Below, in pieces: positions 31,644 through 42,822 of a stretch of DNA of 64,000 nucleotides. Origin of the DNA: Eretmocerus hayati (Eukaryota > Arthropoda > Insecta > Hymenoptera > Aphelinidae); contig CM056742.1 of NCBI GenBank assembly GCA_029851415.1, positions 101,414,976 to 101,478,975 on the forward strand. Reading direction: 5' to 3'. The notes below the pieces were generated by a model. That model did not search any database. It worked only from the letters and a program-made list of their open reading frames with translations, and was not told where the DNA came from. The position numbers and the translations under genes are program-made. Numbering within the stretch: the stretch's first letter is position 1; each line of letters begins with the position of its first letter.

Positions 31644-32576
31644 TACACTGAATTAATCAATTCTGAAATAGACCGATTGAGAAGAGAAAGAGCTTTGAAG
31701 TTGTATTTTCAAGGCAGGATGCCAGAAGGCCATTTGAAAATCATGTATCAAAATATTAGATCATTGAAAAACAATTTCAATGATTTAATAGACGATTCCT
31801 GGTTCTGGCAGTTCGACCTGATGATTTTGACTGAAACATTCACAGTGTCAACAGATTCATTTTTATTTGATGGATACGAATTGATATACAGATCTGACAT
31901 CAACTTAAAACAGAGATCAAACAAAGGGATGATCTGTTTTGTCAAAAAGAACACAAATTGTGAAATATTAAAAACTTGCTGGTTGAATGATATGGAGAGT
32001 GATTGGCATAACGATCTAATTAGTTTGAAAGTGAGGAATATGAATTTGATTACTGGATACAGGTCACCAAAAACAAGATATAAAATTTTCAGAGATGAAT
32101 TAGACAATTTAGTTGATGACTGTGGAAAAGTTATTGACGTGATGATTGGTGATTTCAATTATGATACATACCAGAGAGGAAGCAAATTTGGGAGTTTTTT
32201 ATCGAAGTATGGTTTGAAGAAGTGTTTACCATATCAAATACGCACAACTAATTTCAATACACAAATAGACACAATATTCATCGGTAAGAATTCTTCTAAA
32301 TTCTCGTCAAGTACTTATGAATCGTATCTTCCTGATCATAAACCAATATACGTATCAATCGATGAAAATGATCTTCTGAATATCAAACAATCGAATGTGC
32401 ATAACCGAAGATATTCATCTGATATGGTTGGAGATAAAGACATGAATTTGAGGGAGATGGAGGGTATTGAGTGTCCTAATATTACACACTCAGGAAGACA
32501 CTGCAGAAATATGAATCAAATTGAGGAGAATGTCTTAACGATCAATTCGTGAATATCTGATGAATCCATTAACGCT
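31644..32576 (+). pseudogene. Helentron EEP-type endonuclease, in frame with the C48 protease
   Basis: In the same frame as the helicase end. Motifs of the exonuclease-endonuclease-phosphatase fold: KIMYQNIRSLKNN (Asn), LMILTETF (Glu), MIGDFNYD (Asp/Asn) and YLPDHKPIYVSI (His near the C-terminus). Such AP-like endonucleases behind the helicase distinguish Helentrons. After a TGA at 32550-32552 the same frame reads ISDESINA, the usual beginning of an Ulp1-like protease (W-hydrophobic-x-D-E-x-I-N), where the TGA sits at the Trp position. The hairpin-rich element begins straight after this. Confidence 0.7.
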
Positions 32577-33432
32577 TTTTTGTTATTCTGTGCGCAAAAA
32601 TGGCCATTCAGACGCAAGTGTGCATGTGCAAATAGCGAATTTGCACATTATTCCGACACAACTGTGTGCAAATATTTTTTCACGCAGTGCGCAAATGAGG
32701 CATCAGTGCGCAAATACTCGTTTGCGCACTGCGTAAACGAAGAACAGTGTGCAAATGAGGCATTTGCGCACTGGACTTGAGTTGTTTTCTGATCACTCTA
32801 TACCATCATCTATCTATATATCATCATCATCATACATAATTGTCAAGAATATCTAACTTCGATCTTTCGAGCACCAGCGACAGTTTTGAGCAACGTGGTA
32901 ACATACTATATGGGCGATAGAGTTCTTTCTGATACATTTCTCAGAATTTTTTTACAGTTGGGGGGCTCCGCCCCCTGCACCCCCTCCTCCGCCCTCCTGT
33001 GACCCCGTCATGCCATGTTCCTCTGAATGCTTGAGATGCATTGATCATTCGTTGTAGGTGATGCTTCGGTCACTCCTCGCTACTGTCAAAATTTTTCAGA
33101 AAGTCGTCATGGATCCCAAGTAGTTCAAATGAAAATGGTTCATAATTTGTTTGAGGAGGAAAAAGGACTCGGAAAGTTCGTACACACCAATGCGAAGAAG
33201 GAACAAAGTCCGTCAACTCTCGAGACGACGCCCAAGTCTCACAGCATTCCCTAATTTTTTGATGTGTTTTAGGAGGCGGGTTACATTTTTGCTCACAGAA
33301 ATAACAAAAAATATCGTAAGCAACTCGGGCGCCGACATTTGCGCACTCGTCCCCGCAACTCGTGTGCAAACGTTCCATTTGCGCACTCGTTGTGGTGACT
33401 CGTGCGCATATATCTGTTGGCGCCCTTGTTGC
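32577..33432 (+). mobile_element. Hairpin-rich element splitting the C48 protease frame
   Basis: The protease sequence stops after ISDESINA (32576) and resumes with LDVLKSNFTEIDP at about 33433. The ~856 bp between them contains inverted short motifs TGTGCGCAAA / TTTGCGCAC (about 10 copies at 32580-32780 and 33330-33400), a GGGGGC-TCC-GCCCCC hairpin near 32960, and a right end GCCCTTGTTGCTTAATATAC. The same right-end sequence and the GC hairpin recur at 40435-40740 and 42823-43455. Borders are good to a few bases; no clear duplication is visible. Confidence 0.6.
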
Positions 33433-33924
33433 TTAATATACTATTTGGATGTACTCAAATCAAATTTCACTGAGATAGATCCAATAAACACGGCAGTGAC
33501 GAAATTGAGTGAGATGATCATTGGAACGACGAAGGAAGACTTACAAATCATACATAGTGATCAATATAGACACTGGCGATGTCTTCATTACAAACCACCA
33601 TCATTATATATTCATGACAGCCTTTATTGTGATGAACACACATCCGACGATTTGGATCCAAGAGAGAAATTCATACAAAATAGATATCCAGAGTTACAAA
33701 TTGATCAAGTTACATTTATCCCTGTACAAAAGCAACTAGACCATAATTCATGTGGTCTCTTTGCAACAGCATACGCTGTGACAATTTGCTGCAGAAATTA
33801 TCCCTCGTCAACGAGGTATTGCAGGAACCCCACTGTAATGAGGATTCATCTCCTGAGAATGATAAAATCAAGAGTGATAGAAGAATATCCGAAAGAGAAT
33901 ATTCTAGAAAGTAGTTCTTGTTAA
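33433..33924 (+). pseudogene. Ulp1-like C48 cysteine protease domain, interrupted N-terminus
   Basis: The domain continues from ISDESINA across the insertion: LDVLKSNFTEIDP, then LQIIHSDQYRHWRCL (catalytic His in HW), YIHDSLY (catalytic Asp), FIPVQKQLDHNSCGLFAT (oxyanion Gln and catalytic Cys) and a final MRIHLLRMI segment. The His-Asp-Gln-Cys order and spacing fit the C48 (SUMO-protease-like) family and not the OTU proteases reported in some Helentrons. The open frame of 257 codons that starts at 33151 is an artefact of the inserted element. As part of a transposon polyprotein the protease could cleave the polyprotein itself or a host modifier; this is inference. Confidence 0.7.
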
Positions 33925-36222
33925 CGTAACATCAATGGAATGATCGACAATTTCAATAATGATATAACTGATACAGAGAAAAATGTGTTTGGAGTGAATT
34001 TGATTCATTATATGATTCAGAGAATTTAAATCATTTTTATCAAAATATTTGATTAATAAAAATTATTTTGATAATCATGTAATAAAAGAATCCATAGAAG
34101 ATTAATGTATATTTACTGTGAATGCAAGAGAAAAAACAGGCGTCGAATCTGAAATATTCAATATCGAGACTTAGATTAGCTCCGGGTATCTTGTACGAGA
34201 TTCCGATGTAGAAACATACCAAGATATAACCCTTCAACGTTGCCAACTTCAACATCTGAGCAATCCCGGACCGTTGTCGATTGCTTGAGAGCTGTATCCC
34301 GCTCCGCGCACCACCTACCCGTGTATATAGGTATGAGCGGTACACACAACCTTCTACTCAGAAACTCATCGTTTTTACGCATTAGTTCCTCCACTTGCTG
34401 CGGTAGCAATCATGCAAACTCAGAGCTATAATTGAAGCCCGAGCAAATTACTTTAGATGCAATATGCGATGAGCTAGGTTCCTTAGTAGACCGCGCTATA
34501 TTGACAAATGAAAATTTTTTTCGAAAAATGCAATCCACGAAGATTTTTGAAACTTTAAAAAAATTATAACAATAAGAGTCCCACAGCGAGCAATTGTTAC
34601 TTTCTTTAACAGACCAAGTTGACATAGGTAGTACAAATCAAAGTCAAAGATATATATTAATTGACCAATGAGGAGAATGAGGTACCACAAGAAAAGGAAA
34701 TGGACTATTGTTCATTTCAGGTATTGTAGGAATATATTAAAGTATTAACGTCTGGATTCATTACATGCATCTCCTCTTCTTCACCTCCAACAGAAATCAG
34801 CGTGAAAGAAATGTATAGCAGAGTGAATGAGAAATTGTGACTAAAAAATTACATTTTTGTTAAGTTATCTCTTATCCCGCCGAGAGAAAGCTTTCTGCTA
34901 ATATCTTTTAGCAGCGTATTTATGATTTCACTTTTAGAGGCCAAAAGTCAAAAGTTTCTGGGATTCCCTCATAAACGAATCCCGACAATTACCGGCCAGA
35001 ATATTCAGAGTTTAAATAGATTTATCAGTAAATGTATCTCTAATTTCCTGTAAAACGCGGAAATTCATCTCACTAACCCTGAAAATACAAGATATGGAAC
35101 ACTTCACTAATGGCCTGGGCAACTTACTATCGGCCTAGTCACCAATTTAACAGCCTGGTCACTTTCGCAATTGATCTGCTCCAAGTTCGAGGAGCACGCT
35201 GCTCCGAATTTCACCCAAAAATGGCCACTCAACGCCACGAATATTTGCCACGCTAGTACAATCGCCAACTGCTCCAATTCTTGGAGCACGAGGTCCGCGC
35301 TCACCGAATTTTCCGTAGTCACTCCATCGCGATTACTCGAGGTGGCGATCCACCCAGAGTACGGCCTTGCACGTCGTCGTCCGGACGACAGGGACACTAG
35401 AACGTCCACGCCGTCTCTCCAAAAAGTACTTATCTGATGCGCGCACTAGGTCTTCACGATGTCGCTACCTCGACTCATCGGCCTTTAGTCACAAGTTAGC
35501 TGCTCCGGGGCGTGCTAATTTATGTCGTCAATGTTTGGCCTCAGCACGTGTCCCCCAGGAGTCCGTATTGGCTGGGAGTTGGCAGGGATAACGCGCGCAC
35601 GAGGCTCAAGTATCGGCTGGGACGAGGGAATTCACTAAACAGAGAAAGAGCAATGAGCTCACCATGTTCCTTGACGAATATCGGTCCAAATCAATATATA
35701 TGATTCTTCTCCAGATAATTAGCGATTCTTGTAGTCAAGTGTGCGGCCCTCTGGGACTCCTGGGGACACACGGCAATTTCTCCCGTCCGTGAAGACGAAC
35801 GGAGCACAAGCACGTGCACGTAAAACAACGTTCGATCCACAAGTGGGCTAATGGCCGGCCTCTTCTTCACACCGAAGTTCCGTCTCCTGAACCGAAGAAG
35901 ACGAGCTCTGATTGGTTGATAAGACTCGGACGGGAAACAAACAGCGCCATCTGGTGGTGGCTGCGCGGTAAAGTTTGATGCGCAATATAGCACATGGCTA
36001 AGAAATGCAACAGCAGCATATTAAATGTACGGCCGATATATCTTTGAATCATATATACGGTCGTGTACTGTGCCTCCACTTGAAGCATCTTCTATCTCAC
36101 TCGCACTTATGACGAGCATCCGTAGACGTGGAGGCGCTGCGCAGCTCGCTTCGCCTCCAGTCTGTACTTTCACTGCAAGTAGTATTCACTACCGGACCGT
36201 GTCTATATATATATATATACTA
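33925..36222. other. Long stretch without a recognised gene
   Basis: 33925-34140 is AT-rich and may hold the Helentron 3' end. A minus-strand open stretch at 34176-34409 (EELMRKNDEFLSRRLC) has protein-like composition but no known motif. 35547-35563 and 35752-35767 form a ~16 bp inverted repeat (GTGTCCCC-AGGAGTCC). 36203-36219 is a TA microsatellite. No other feature could be supported. Confidence 0.3.
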
Positions 36223-36226
36223 GGGG

Positions 36227-36242
36227 GGGGGGCAAGCCCCCC
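36227..36242. repeat. GC hairpin
   Basis: GGGGGGC-AA-GCCCCCC, a perfect 7 bp stem with a 2 base loop, followed by TGCTCGCTCCGCTCGCC. Similar GC-rich hairpins mark the hairpin-rich repeat family elsewhere in the window, so this may be the end of a related element. Confidence 0.6.
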
Positions 36243-36354
36243 TGCTCGCTCCGCTCGCCAACCCCCGCTACTCCTGATTATTGATTTAAAGGAGTGGAGA
36301 ATCAATAGTCCATCCATAGTAACTTAAGAAGTAATGAAAGTCTAGTCAGTTTCA

Positions 36355-36655
36355 TTGGTGGTCCTGGAGATTGTGGAGAAACTTCCTTGTAAAGGTCTCT
36401 CATTTAATATTTTTTATCCCAAAAGAAGAAGATTCTGCCAATGGCGTGTACGAGTATTGAGTCGATTTTTTTCACCACAAGGTATGACAAGTCATAGATA
36501 CTTCAGAATACCCTTGGATCTAGAAAGTATTGAGAGTATTTTTTTGAAATCTGATGCCGATGAGAAGAAATTGAGGGAAGCAGGTGTTATCATCTCGGGT
36601 GAAGCATCAGTGATTCCCAAAGAAGCGTTGGAGGTGGTGGATAGATATACGTAAG
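36355..36655 (+). other. Possible exon of unknown gene
   Basis: An open frame with protein-like composition (LDLESIESIFLKSDADEKKL, REAGVIISGEAS) ends in GTAAGT at 36651-36656, a strong splice-donor match, right before the foldback at 36659. No family was recognised. It may be a host exon or a piece of another mobile element. Confidence 0.25.
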
Positions 36656-36658
36656 TGT

Positions 36659-37913
36659 GTAGATAGGTAGTGTGTGTATATATATGTTACGTACCAAACC
36701 CGAAATCGTACACTTCGCGAACGGTACAGCCGATTCTGTACCATTCGCGAATGGTACACCACCATTTGTACCGAGCCCGATATTCCGGGTTTGGTACAGC
36801 AGAGTCTTGTACCATTCGCGAACTGTACAGCCGCCTTGTACCGAGCTCGATTTCGAATTGCGCCATATGGCTTGGATCGTGTTCACAAATGAGAATTGTT
36901 CATGAATGATGATTAGCGTTTAAAATGATATGTATTGACGAGTTCAGTCAAGAACAGGTGACGATCGAGCTTGCACATTGGATCCCAACAATACTATTCG
37001 TGATGAGTTCAACTCAAAATTAGGCGAACATCCGATAAGACAGAATGACGAGACCTTGTGAAGCTAATTAGTGAAATTGAGAAGAAATCATTCAAGACCT
37101 TTCTAGAATACAGAAGATTGAAACACTTTGACATATGTATTGATTGTTGGCGATATTCCTCGTCTAATTTTTCCAATGAAAATAGCACTGTAAGAAGAAA
37201 TTCTCAAATTCGGTAAGAAATCGTACTAAATCACAATAAACCCCCTAACCTTGTAATGTTAATATTCAGACAATGAGACTGATTTTGAGGGTTTCTCCTT
37301 ACAGTGAGACAACGAAAAGAGATATCACGTAGAAAAATCCGAGATCTACGATATACTGATGAAGTATATTAAATGAAGATAGATTCATGATGAAACTGGG
37401 TTTGGCGGTGTCCACAAGATGTATCATGTCATCAAAACAAGATACGCGAACATACCCCGTGCAGTGATTCTAATGGTTATCAAACTGTGTGTCACGTGTG
37501 TAAGAATATTCTGTTTTACTTTTTATGAACTTACAATTATCGGATGTTCGCCTAATTTTGAGTTGAACTCATCACGAATAGTATTGTTGGGATCCAATGT
37601 GCAAGCTCGATCGTTACCTGTACTTGACTGAATTCGTCCAATACATATCATTTTAAACGCTAATCATCATTTACAGACAATTTTCATTTGTAAACACGAT
37701 CCGTGCCATATGGCACAATTCGAAATCGAGCTCGGTACAAGGCGGCTGTACAGTTCGCGAATGGTACACGACTCTGCTGTACCAAACCCGGAATATCGGG
37801 CTCGGTACAAATGGTGGTGTACCATTCGCGAATGGTACAGAATCGGCTGTACCGTTCGCGAAGTGTACGATTTCGGGTTTGGTACGTAACATATATATAC
37901 ACTACCTATCTAC
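36659..37913. mobile_element. Foldback element with ~380 bp arms
   Basis: Arms 36659-37038 and 37538-37913 are inverted copies of each other at high identity and begin GTAGATAGGTAGTG. Each arm contains nested palindromes built on GTAC, for example the perfect 20 bp palindrome GTACCATTCGCGAATGGTAC at 36738-36757. The 500 bp loop has no gene. ORFs in three overlapping frames of each arm are mirrored and spurious. Confidence 0.85.
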
Positions 37914-39096
37914 TCAATCTACCGATACCGGGTGATTCAGTACGGCCGTATACCTATTTTGGTCTCTGCATGAATGCAGCACGGGTATATATTCTCTTCA
38001 TGTGGCCACAGCATGTTATCACGGCCTTACTCACAGATATATACATATATGTGTCGTCTGCAGTCCGATTTTCCATCCTGAGGTCGATGTCTGGGTCTAC
38101 CTCGATTTCCAAGTCGGCCCGTTCAGGTATAACCTACCCTGACGTATCTATACCGTCCGGTCGCGCCACCACGCTGGAAGCAATGAGTGAGCAGTATGTC
38201 GTCTGCACGACCACGCGTGCACATCAGCTCCGTCGTTCTGGTCCTCTGGTGCGCCATCCGGGCTCACCCGCGTCGGCCTGCGTGTCACCGGTGTCGTGGG
38301 TGACCACATACACGGTGGTGTGATGGTGTGCGGTTGCATTTTTGGCCAGGATAGGCCTGGGTGCATGCAGCAGGTACTTCATGCACGCATAACCACAACA
38401 ACAACACGAGGCAGCTGATACCAGGCTGCTGCGTATGGGACTGTGGTTCAGGTGACATCAAGCGAGGGGAGTGCTGCACTAAGTGAGCAGTATCGTCAGC
38501 AGGCCATCAACATCCGCACTTAACGTAGTGCTATTCGTTTTGGTCTCCGTCGCCCTGAGGAGGGCGCCTCGACCGCAGCATCTTTGCTGTCATCGGGTGC
38601 GCGATGTGTATGCACGTCCTGCTTGATTGAATGCGGATTCAATCATCAAGACGTGCACTTTCGAATGAAAGCCCTAAAAATTGCGAGTGATTACCAGAGA
38701 ATGACTGGTGGATGCAGCACGGGGTCTGCGGGCCCCAGTTGTTACCACCAACATCCTCTATCCGGCCTGTATCCAGGCATACAATAATAGGTACACCGCG
38801 GATACGTCATAGTGATGATCACGTCAAGGTGCATGTGCGCGGCCTTGTGTACCCGGGTAGCCCGCCCGGGGTATAATTCCTCTAAATTGTTGTCGTCGTC
38901 GTCGACCGCCGGCCTCCTATGGTGTGATGCCCGCAGCGATCAGCGGTGCGGGTGGGGTTGCCAGCCCACAGCCATACTCGCGGTATCGGCAACTCGATGT
39001 CTCGGCCGTCGTCATCGTCGTCTCGAGCAGCAGCATCTCAACGAAAAAAAGAAGTATTACCCGTGAATACTCGGTTCTGAGGCTGCTGCTCGAGGC
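37914..39096. other. GC-richer stretch without a recognised gene
   Basis: The base composition differs from the AT-rich surroundings. Short open frames (such as 37703-38323, which starts inside the foldback) lack motifs. A 45 nt hairpin lies at 38612-38656 (GCACGTC ... TTGATTGAAT-GCGG-ATTCAATCATCAA ... GACGTGC). A GTC-rich low-complexity run lies near 38890-38910, and an inverted pair, CTCGAGCAGCAGC / GCTGCTGCTCGAG, at about 39022 and 39081. Confidence 0.35.
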
Positions 39097-39669
39097 ATGA
39101 CGAGAAAGTCACATTTATTTCAAACCCCAAAAGGCTGTGACGATTATATCGTCACAAATGAAAGAAAGTCTCTGGAAGATGTGCTCCCAGCTCACAAGAG
39201 TCATCGCCGCGACTCAGCCCAGGCATACTGTACTAACTGGGCACCAGATAAGCCTGCTTCTGATATTAGTGACGAGTAGATGGAAGATTTGAGAGAAAAA
39301 CCATTGAATCCTACTACTGGAGAAAATATTGAAGATCAGGGAAAGGCTGTACAGGAGACTTTTTCGCTGCAAAGGAAATTCATCAACGCCAAGAAACCCC
39401 CTTCTGTTCAGACAGTTGAACAGATTTGGCCGTGTTAGTTCAGAATCAAACTCATGTTTGAGCATTTTCGCTTGTTGACTAACAAGAATATCGATAAATT
39501 GAGTAACAAACTATTATCCCAAGAAGGTAATCTTTTTCTCAGCTATGAACATGAAAAAAATTCGATCCTAGATTTGCAAGCAGAACCAAACTTAGACAAG
39601 AGAGTCTGGGGAATGATTCGAGTCATCCAAAAGCAGTTCAACACTGAATCGGATGAGATTTTCACTTGA
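39097..39669 (+). pseudogene. Degenerate protein-coding remnant, possibly SAMD3-like
   Basis: One frame runs from 39097 to 39669 with in-frame stops at 39277-39279 and 39436-39438. The middle reads LQRKFINAKKPPSVQTVEQI, then W-P, then MFEHFRLLTNKNIDKL. The pattern of a Trp-Pro step followed by F-x-HF-x-LT resembles the region shared by SAMD3-like proteins and related transposon-derived proteins of animals. The match is weak and from memory. It is the only coding-like item between the foldback and the hairpin cluster. Confidence 0.35.
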
Positions 39670-39829
39670 CTACCAGTACGGTAACAACATTGCTCAAACG
39701 AAAAATTATCTTCTGTATTTGGCTTTGAAATTGAGTGACCGGTCATTTCTTTCTCGCAGGAGACTACAATAATAAAGACAGTTACCATCAAGTTCCACCA
39801 TCCCCAGATCGTTGTTCTAGGTGAGAATG

Positions 39830-42330
39830 ATATTTTTTGATACTTTGTGCGAGGGAGTACCTTTTTGACACACTAGGCGAGAATAGTACATTTCGATACA
39901 AGGGCGTAAAATGTTTTATTCGCGTCCGAGTGATGGGTTTCTGGTCCGAGCTGCAGGTGAGGGTCGGAATCATCACGAGGATGCGAATAATAGGTTTTAC
40001 GGCCGTGTATCTAACTATACTTTTGGATAAACTGTGCGCAAAGTGCACTTTCACGCACAGTGTATCAAAAAGTAACTTTTCCGCACTGATTCTCCACTTT
40101 CTTTCACAGTTTGTCAAAAAAGAGTATTCGATACACGGGTGTAAAACGTATTTTCGATACACTGTGCGTAAAAGTGCACTTTGCGCACAGTTTGTCGACT
40201 TCTACTCACAGTACATCGAAGAGTATAGTTAGATACACGGCCGTAAGACCTATTATCCGCATCCTCGTGATGATTGCGACCCTCGCCTGCGGCTCAGGCC
40301 GGAAACCCATTACTCGGACGCGAATAAAACGTTCTACGCCCTTGTATCGAAATGTACTATTTTGATCGTCTGTGCGCAAATGAGTCATTTGCGCACTGTT
40401 TTTCGCTTTTCATTTGCTAACAGAAGATCAAAATAGTACATTGAGCAACAAGGGCGCAAAGAAATTTCACGCACGAGTTCCCGAAATGAGTGCGTAAAAA
40501 GTTCACTTTTACGCACGAAAATTTCGGGAACGAGGGCGTAAAATTGCGCCCGAGTTGCTTACGGTTCTTTTTGATATATCTGTGCGGAAAGTTGGTGTCC
40601 GGTCCATACCACCGAAGTTGGCGGAGGGTGCGAAAGGGGGAGGAGGTGGGGGTGCAGGGGGCGAAGCCCCTGCCGGGGGGTGTGGGGGCGGAGCCCCCCA
40701 CTTGAAAAAAATTCTGAAGAATGGATCAAAAAAGCTATATCCTGAACCAGCTCATAACCAAATTAAGGTGCTAGGATTCATCTCGAATATTGTAATCTCG
40801 TTGCAAGAAAAGTAACTCCGTGTAACATCCCAACTTCCGTTCCAATTGGATGTATTCAGGGAAGAAAATCAGAGACGTCACGTGATTCATGTCATCCCAA
40901 TTTCGTGATTCCTATCAGAACGTAGAAGTTTACTTGAATGCATTGGTACATGAAGAACAGGATTGCATTAAAAAATGTCCTTGATGAAACTTATATGGGA
41001 AACTTAGTGGAATTGTTGTCGATATAGAAACTACGTTAATACACAATATTCTACCGATGACCAACATCTCTCATGTTCATGATTATTCACTACCTATGAC
41101 TTGCAATTTCTCATTGAATTGCCGTCTGACCTACTACGAATCTTCGTGTATACTCGTGATCTTGTAGATGATCAAGCCCCGATGAGGACAGTATCTGTCC
41201 TCATGCTCACTTGAATTCTCTTTACATTTGGAGTCAACGACGAATTCTCGCAATCTTGTTAAATTTCTAACTTGTATACGACAATAATTCAGTTATCACA
41301 AATCCAAAGAGAATTCGCTCAAGTTGGGGACAAAAATGTACTCATAGTATAGATTAGGAGGTGATCAGCCGCTTAATCATTCTCAACAGCCGGGTTGCAA
41401 GGCAACCGCATGCCAATAATTTGATCTTAAACTGCAACATCTTTGACTTCAACTCCAGAGGTACTAATTCACAAAGGGGCCGGAGGAATTAGAAAAATGC
41501 CGGAATCATCGTTTGCTGCTGTGTGATCAGCCTTTTTTGCCGTAAAAATCGAAATTGGAAAACGGTTGATTCATGTTTTTTTACGCACAGATTCTACTTT
41601 GCGCACGATTTCGAGAACTTTGCGCACTGTGAAACTGTGCGCAAAGTTACTTTTACGTACAGTTTCACTTTTACGCACTAAAATCTGAACGTTAATGGAA
41701 TCATGATCAACCTTGCGCACCGCACACCCACACCAAAATGGACTGTTACGCACAACTTTACGCACAGTATACCAAAAAACATAGTATCATACTTGGGCGC
41801 AACGGTTTTCACTTTCTCGTGACTATTTAGACCCTCGCCTGCGGTTCGAGCCTAAAAAAAGTCACTCGAAGTGCGAAAACCATCGTTCGCGCCCTTGTAT
41901 TATAATATACTATTTTCGCATCCTTATATTGATTCCGGCGATCGCCTACGGCTCAGGCCGGAAACCTGAAACTCAGACGCGGAAAAAAGTTTTATGCAAC
42001 GCTGTGCGTAAAACTGTGCGAAAAGTTAACTTTCTATGCAAGGTACCCGTGCCGAAAGAAATGCGGAAAGTCATTATCGCACGGTGAAGTATGCGAGAAT
42101 AGTACATTTCGATACAAGGGCGTAAAACGTTTTATTTGCGTCCGAGCGATGGGCTTCCGGCCCGAGCCGCAGGCGAGGGTCCGAATCATCACGAGGATGC
42201 GAATAATAGGTTTTACGGCCGTGTATCGAACTATACTTTTCGATAAACTGTGAGTAAAAGTCGACAAACTGTGCGCAAAGCACACTTTTACGCACAGTGT
42301 ATCGGAAAGTTACTTTCTCTCTATGTTCTA
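39830..42330. repeat. Cluster of hairpin modules (160 bp module and TGTGCGCAAA motifs)
   Basis: A ~160 bp module beginning AGTACATTTCGATACAAGGG and ending ACGGCCGTGTATCGAACTAT occurs at about 39886-40020 (+), 40210-40360 (-) and 42095-42245 (+), with decayed versions at about 41775-41925 and 41930-42000. Its two ends are inverted copies of each other. Between modules lie many copies of GTGCGCAAA / TTTGCGCAC and TTTTACGCAC. The stretch 40741-41560 inside the cluster has no module and nothing else recognised. ORFs here are by-products of the repeats. Confidence 0.7.
40435..40740 (-). repeat. GC-hairpin repeat, copy on the minus strand
   Basis: Reading the minus strand: CAGAATTTTTTTCAAGTGGG, GGGGCTCCGCCCC, GGGGCTTCGCCCC, CACCCCCACC, and at the end CGCCCTTGTTGCTCAATGTA. 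Same order as at 32940-33432 and 42870-43455. Confidence 0.65.
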
Positions 42331-42822
42331 CAAAACATAGTGAGAAAGTGAAATCTGTGGAGAAATCAATTCATCGAATTTCTTACAGGAAATTGAAAAC
42401 TTAGAAAAAAATTCAATGAGTCAACCTTGCATGTCAATGTGTTTTTAGGAGGCGGGTCCAAACCCTTCGATGACTCATCATTTTATATGAACTATATAAT
42501 CACCTTTACTTGAATAGTAGATTTCGCACCGAGATTATGAGGTTGTAGCTCACTCCTGAGTGATTGGTTTTCAGCCTCAGTCGCAGGCGAGTGTCAGAAT
42601 AAACGCTCGAAAGCGGGGAACCCCATAACCAAGCGCGAATGCTATTTTATGCAATTTTGTAAGCAACCAAACATCGGAAAATTGTACGAACATACATTTG
42701 GAGGATAAAGATATTTATGAATTCCAAAACCACCCTTTCGAATGTATTTAGATGATTGATCATCATCACACATAGTTGGATGAATCATTGGAATTGAATC
42801 TTTTGAAGTTTGGTGATATTTT

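Larger units (their letters stand above)
23982..33924 (+). mobile_element. Helentron (Helitron-like element), decayed, with two nested insertions
   Basis: Pieces of one long protein run left to right: a Lys/Arg-rich N-terminus, a DUF6570-like region, an HUH Rep domain, a Pif1-like helicase, an EEP-type endonuclease and a C48-type protease. Rep-helicase plus endonuclease defines Helentrons among rolling-circle elements. Several stops and frameshifts interrupt the coding frame. A foldback (25544-28219) and a hairpin-rich element (about 32577-33432) sit inside it. The element termini were not located; Helitrons lack terminal inverted repeats and target duplications, so outer borders are approximate. 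Confidence 0.8.

Noticed and set aside
33151..33435. N-terminal extension of the C48 protease ORF
   Set aside because: This part lies within the inserted hairpin-rich element; the real N-terminus is at 32553-32576.
36670..36909. Three overlapping ORFs of 72-79 codons
   Set aside because: They lie in the foldback arm in three frames and recur mirrored at 37671-37902.
37703..38323. 206 codon ORF
   Set aside because: Starts inside the foldback arm and continues into GC-richer DNA without any motif; not supported as a gene.
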